Positions 63,603 through 64,000 of a stretch of DNA of 64,000 nt are shown one piece after another (within the stretch, counting starts at the first letter, position 1; each line of letters begins with the position of its first letter). The notes under the pieces are model-generated. The model was not told where the DNA came from, did not search any database, and worked only from the letters and a program-made list of their open reading frames with translations. The stretch comes from Streptomyces bathyalis (lineage in GTDB: Bacteria; Actinomycetota; Actinomycetes; Streptomycetales; Streptomycetaceae), in NCBI RefSeq assembly GCF_015910445.1, contig NZ_CP048882.1, forward strand, positions 186,001-250,000, given 5' to 3'. A program made the translations under genes and the position numbers.

Positions 63603-64000
63603 GTTCCGAGGGGGGCCGCGGCCCGCGACCGGCCCCGAGGGTGGGACAGGCGACGGCGCCTGCGCTCGATACCCCCACCGCGAGCCGGTCCAAGCCGGTG
63701 ATCTCCAACTCGATCCGATCGCCGTCCCGCACCCCCCCAACCCCTTCCGGGGTGCCCGTGGTGACTACGTCGCCGGGAAAGAGAGTCATCACGGATGACG
63801 CGTAGGCGATGAGTCGTGGCACGTCCCAGATCAGGTCCGCCAGATCCGCTCTCTGGCGAAGCGTGCCGTTGACCCACAACTTGAGTTCCAGCTCGTCGAT
63901 TTCCTGCACCTCGTCGGGCGTGACCAGCGTCGGCCCCATCGGCGTGAAGGTATCGAACGACTTGCGGACCGAGCGATCCTCGCCGCCGCGCATCGTCATG
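63577..64000 (-). CDS. Fumarylacetoacetate hydrolase (FAH)-family protein, C-terminal part
   Basis: The frame enters from the right edge and stops at 63577, so only the last ~140 residues are seen. Recognisable FAH elements are EDRSVRKSFDTFTPMGP, LWVNGTLRQRADLADLIWDVPRLIAYAS and MTLFPGDVVTTGTPEGVGGVRDGD. The family cleaves or decarboxylates beta-diketo acids, usually with a bound divalent metal. It overlaps the IS remnant on the other strand by a few codons. The upstream ATG at the window edge is probably not the real start. Confidence 0.85.
   Translation of the reverse strand, partial: MTMRGGEDRSVRKSFDTFTPMGPTLVTPDEVQEIDELELKLWVNGTLRQRADLADLIWDVPRLIAYASSVMTLFPGDVVTTGTPEGVGGVRDGDRIELEITGLDRLAVGVSSAGAVACPTLGAGRGPRPPSELTPVRPRT

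Overview
This is a high-GC actinomycete sequence, almost certainly Streptomyces: GTG and TTG starts are common, genes overlap by ATGA/GTGA junctions, and DUF317-type proteins, GAF-ANTAR, IclR/GntR/TetR/LysR regulators and MHS-type transporters are present. It reads as a patchwork of accessory DNA. No housekeeping locus, rRNA or complete tRNA was found.

Region 1 (1-19.3 kb, + strand) is the backbone of an integrative/conjugative element. It has a MoxR-type AAA+ ATPase next to a VWA protein, a run of DUF317 and related small paralogues, a TraG/VirD4-like coupling ATPase, a winged-helix protein, a TrpA-like protein, a C5-cytosine methyltransferase and a DnaB-N-like protein. Six of these genes carry a frameshift or internal stop, mostly one-base slips in short C runs, so this part is either decaying or affected by sequencing indels.

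Region 2 (19.3-34.95 kb) is cargo, visibly less GC-rich. It holds a complete three-gene Lamassu/ABC-3C-like defence operon (Cap4/DUF4297-type nuclease, middle component, SMC-like ATPase with a zinc hook), an unknown 371-aa neighbour and an HTH protein. It also holds a locus of four diverged paralogues of unknown function, one fused to a ParA/MinD-like domain that has lost its P-loop lysine, together with a GNAT protein. It ends with a DUF91/DUF5655-type nuclease and the 3' half of a tRNA-Arg(CCG), which I read as an attachment-site scar. The four-paralogue locus is my best candidate for an undescribed system.

Region 3 (34.95-38.8 kb) looks like native chromosome: a LysE exporter/aminotransferase operon with a divergent LysR gene, a ROK remnant and an IS256 remnant. 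It is closed by the 3' half of a tRNA-Tyr in the opposite orientation. The segment therefore sits between two inward-facing tRNA scars, each followed by a strong terminator hairpin.

Region 4 (38.8-64 kb) is a mosaic of catabolic and regulatory modules: a secreted beta-helix protein; an IS110 remnant beside a MerR-type leaderless promoter driving a SnoaL-like gene; a GntR-controlled operon (enoyl-CoA hydratase, CoA transferase, MHS transporter, GH88 hydrolase); a GAF-ANTAR antiterminator; an IclR-controlled hexuronate module (mannitol-dehydrogenase-family reductase, a deleted zinc ADH, a KDG-kinase-like PfkB); a second IclR module (Ldh-family oxidoreductase, MHS transporter, SDR); a three-unit CRISPR-like relic without cas genes; a TetR/SnoaL pair; a broken IS5-type transposase; and the C-terminal part of an FAH-family protein at the right edge.
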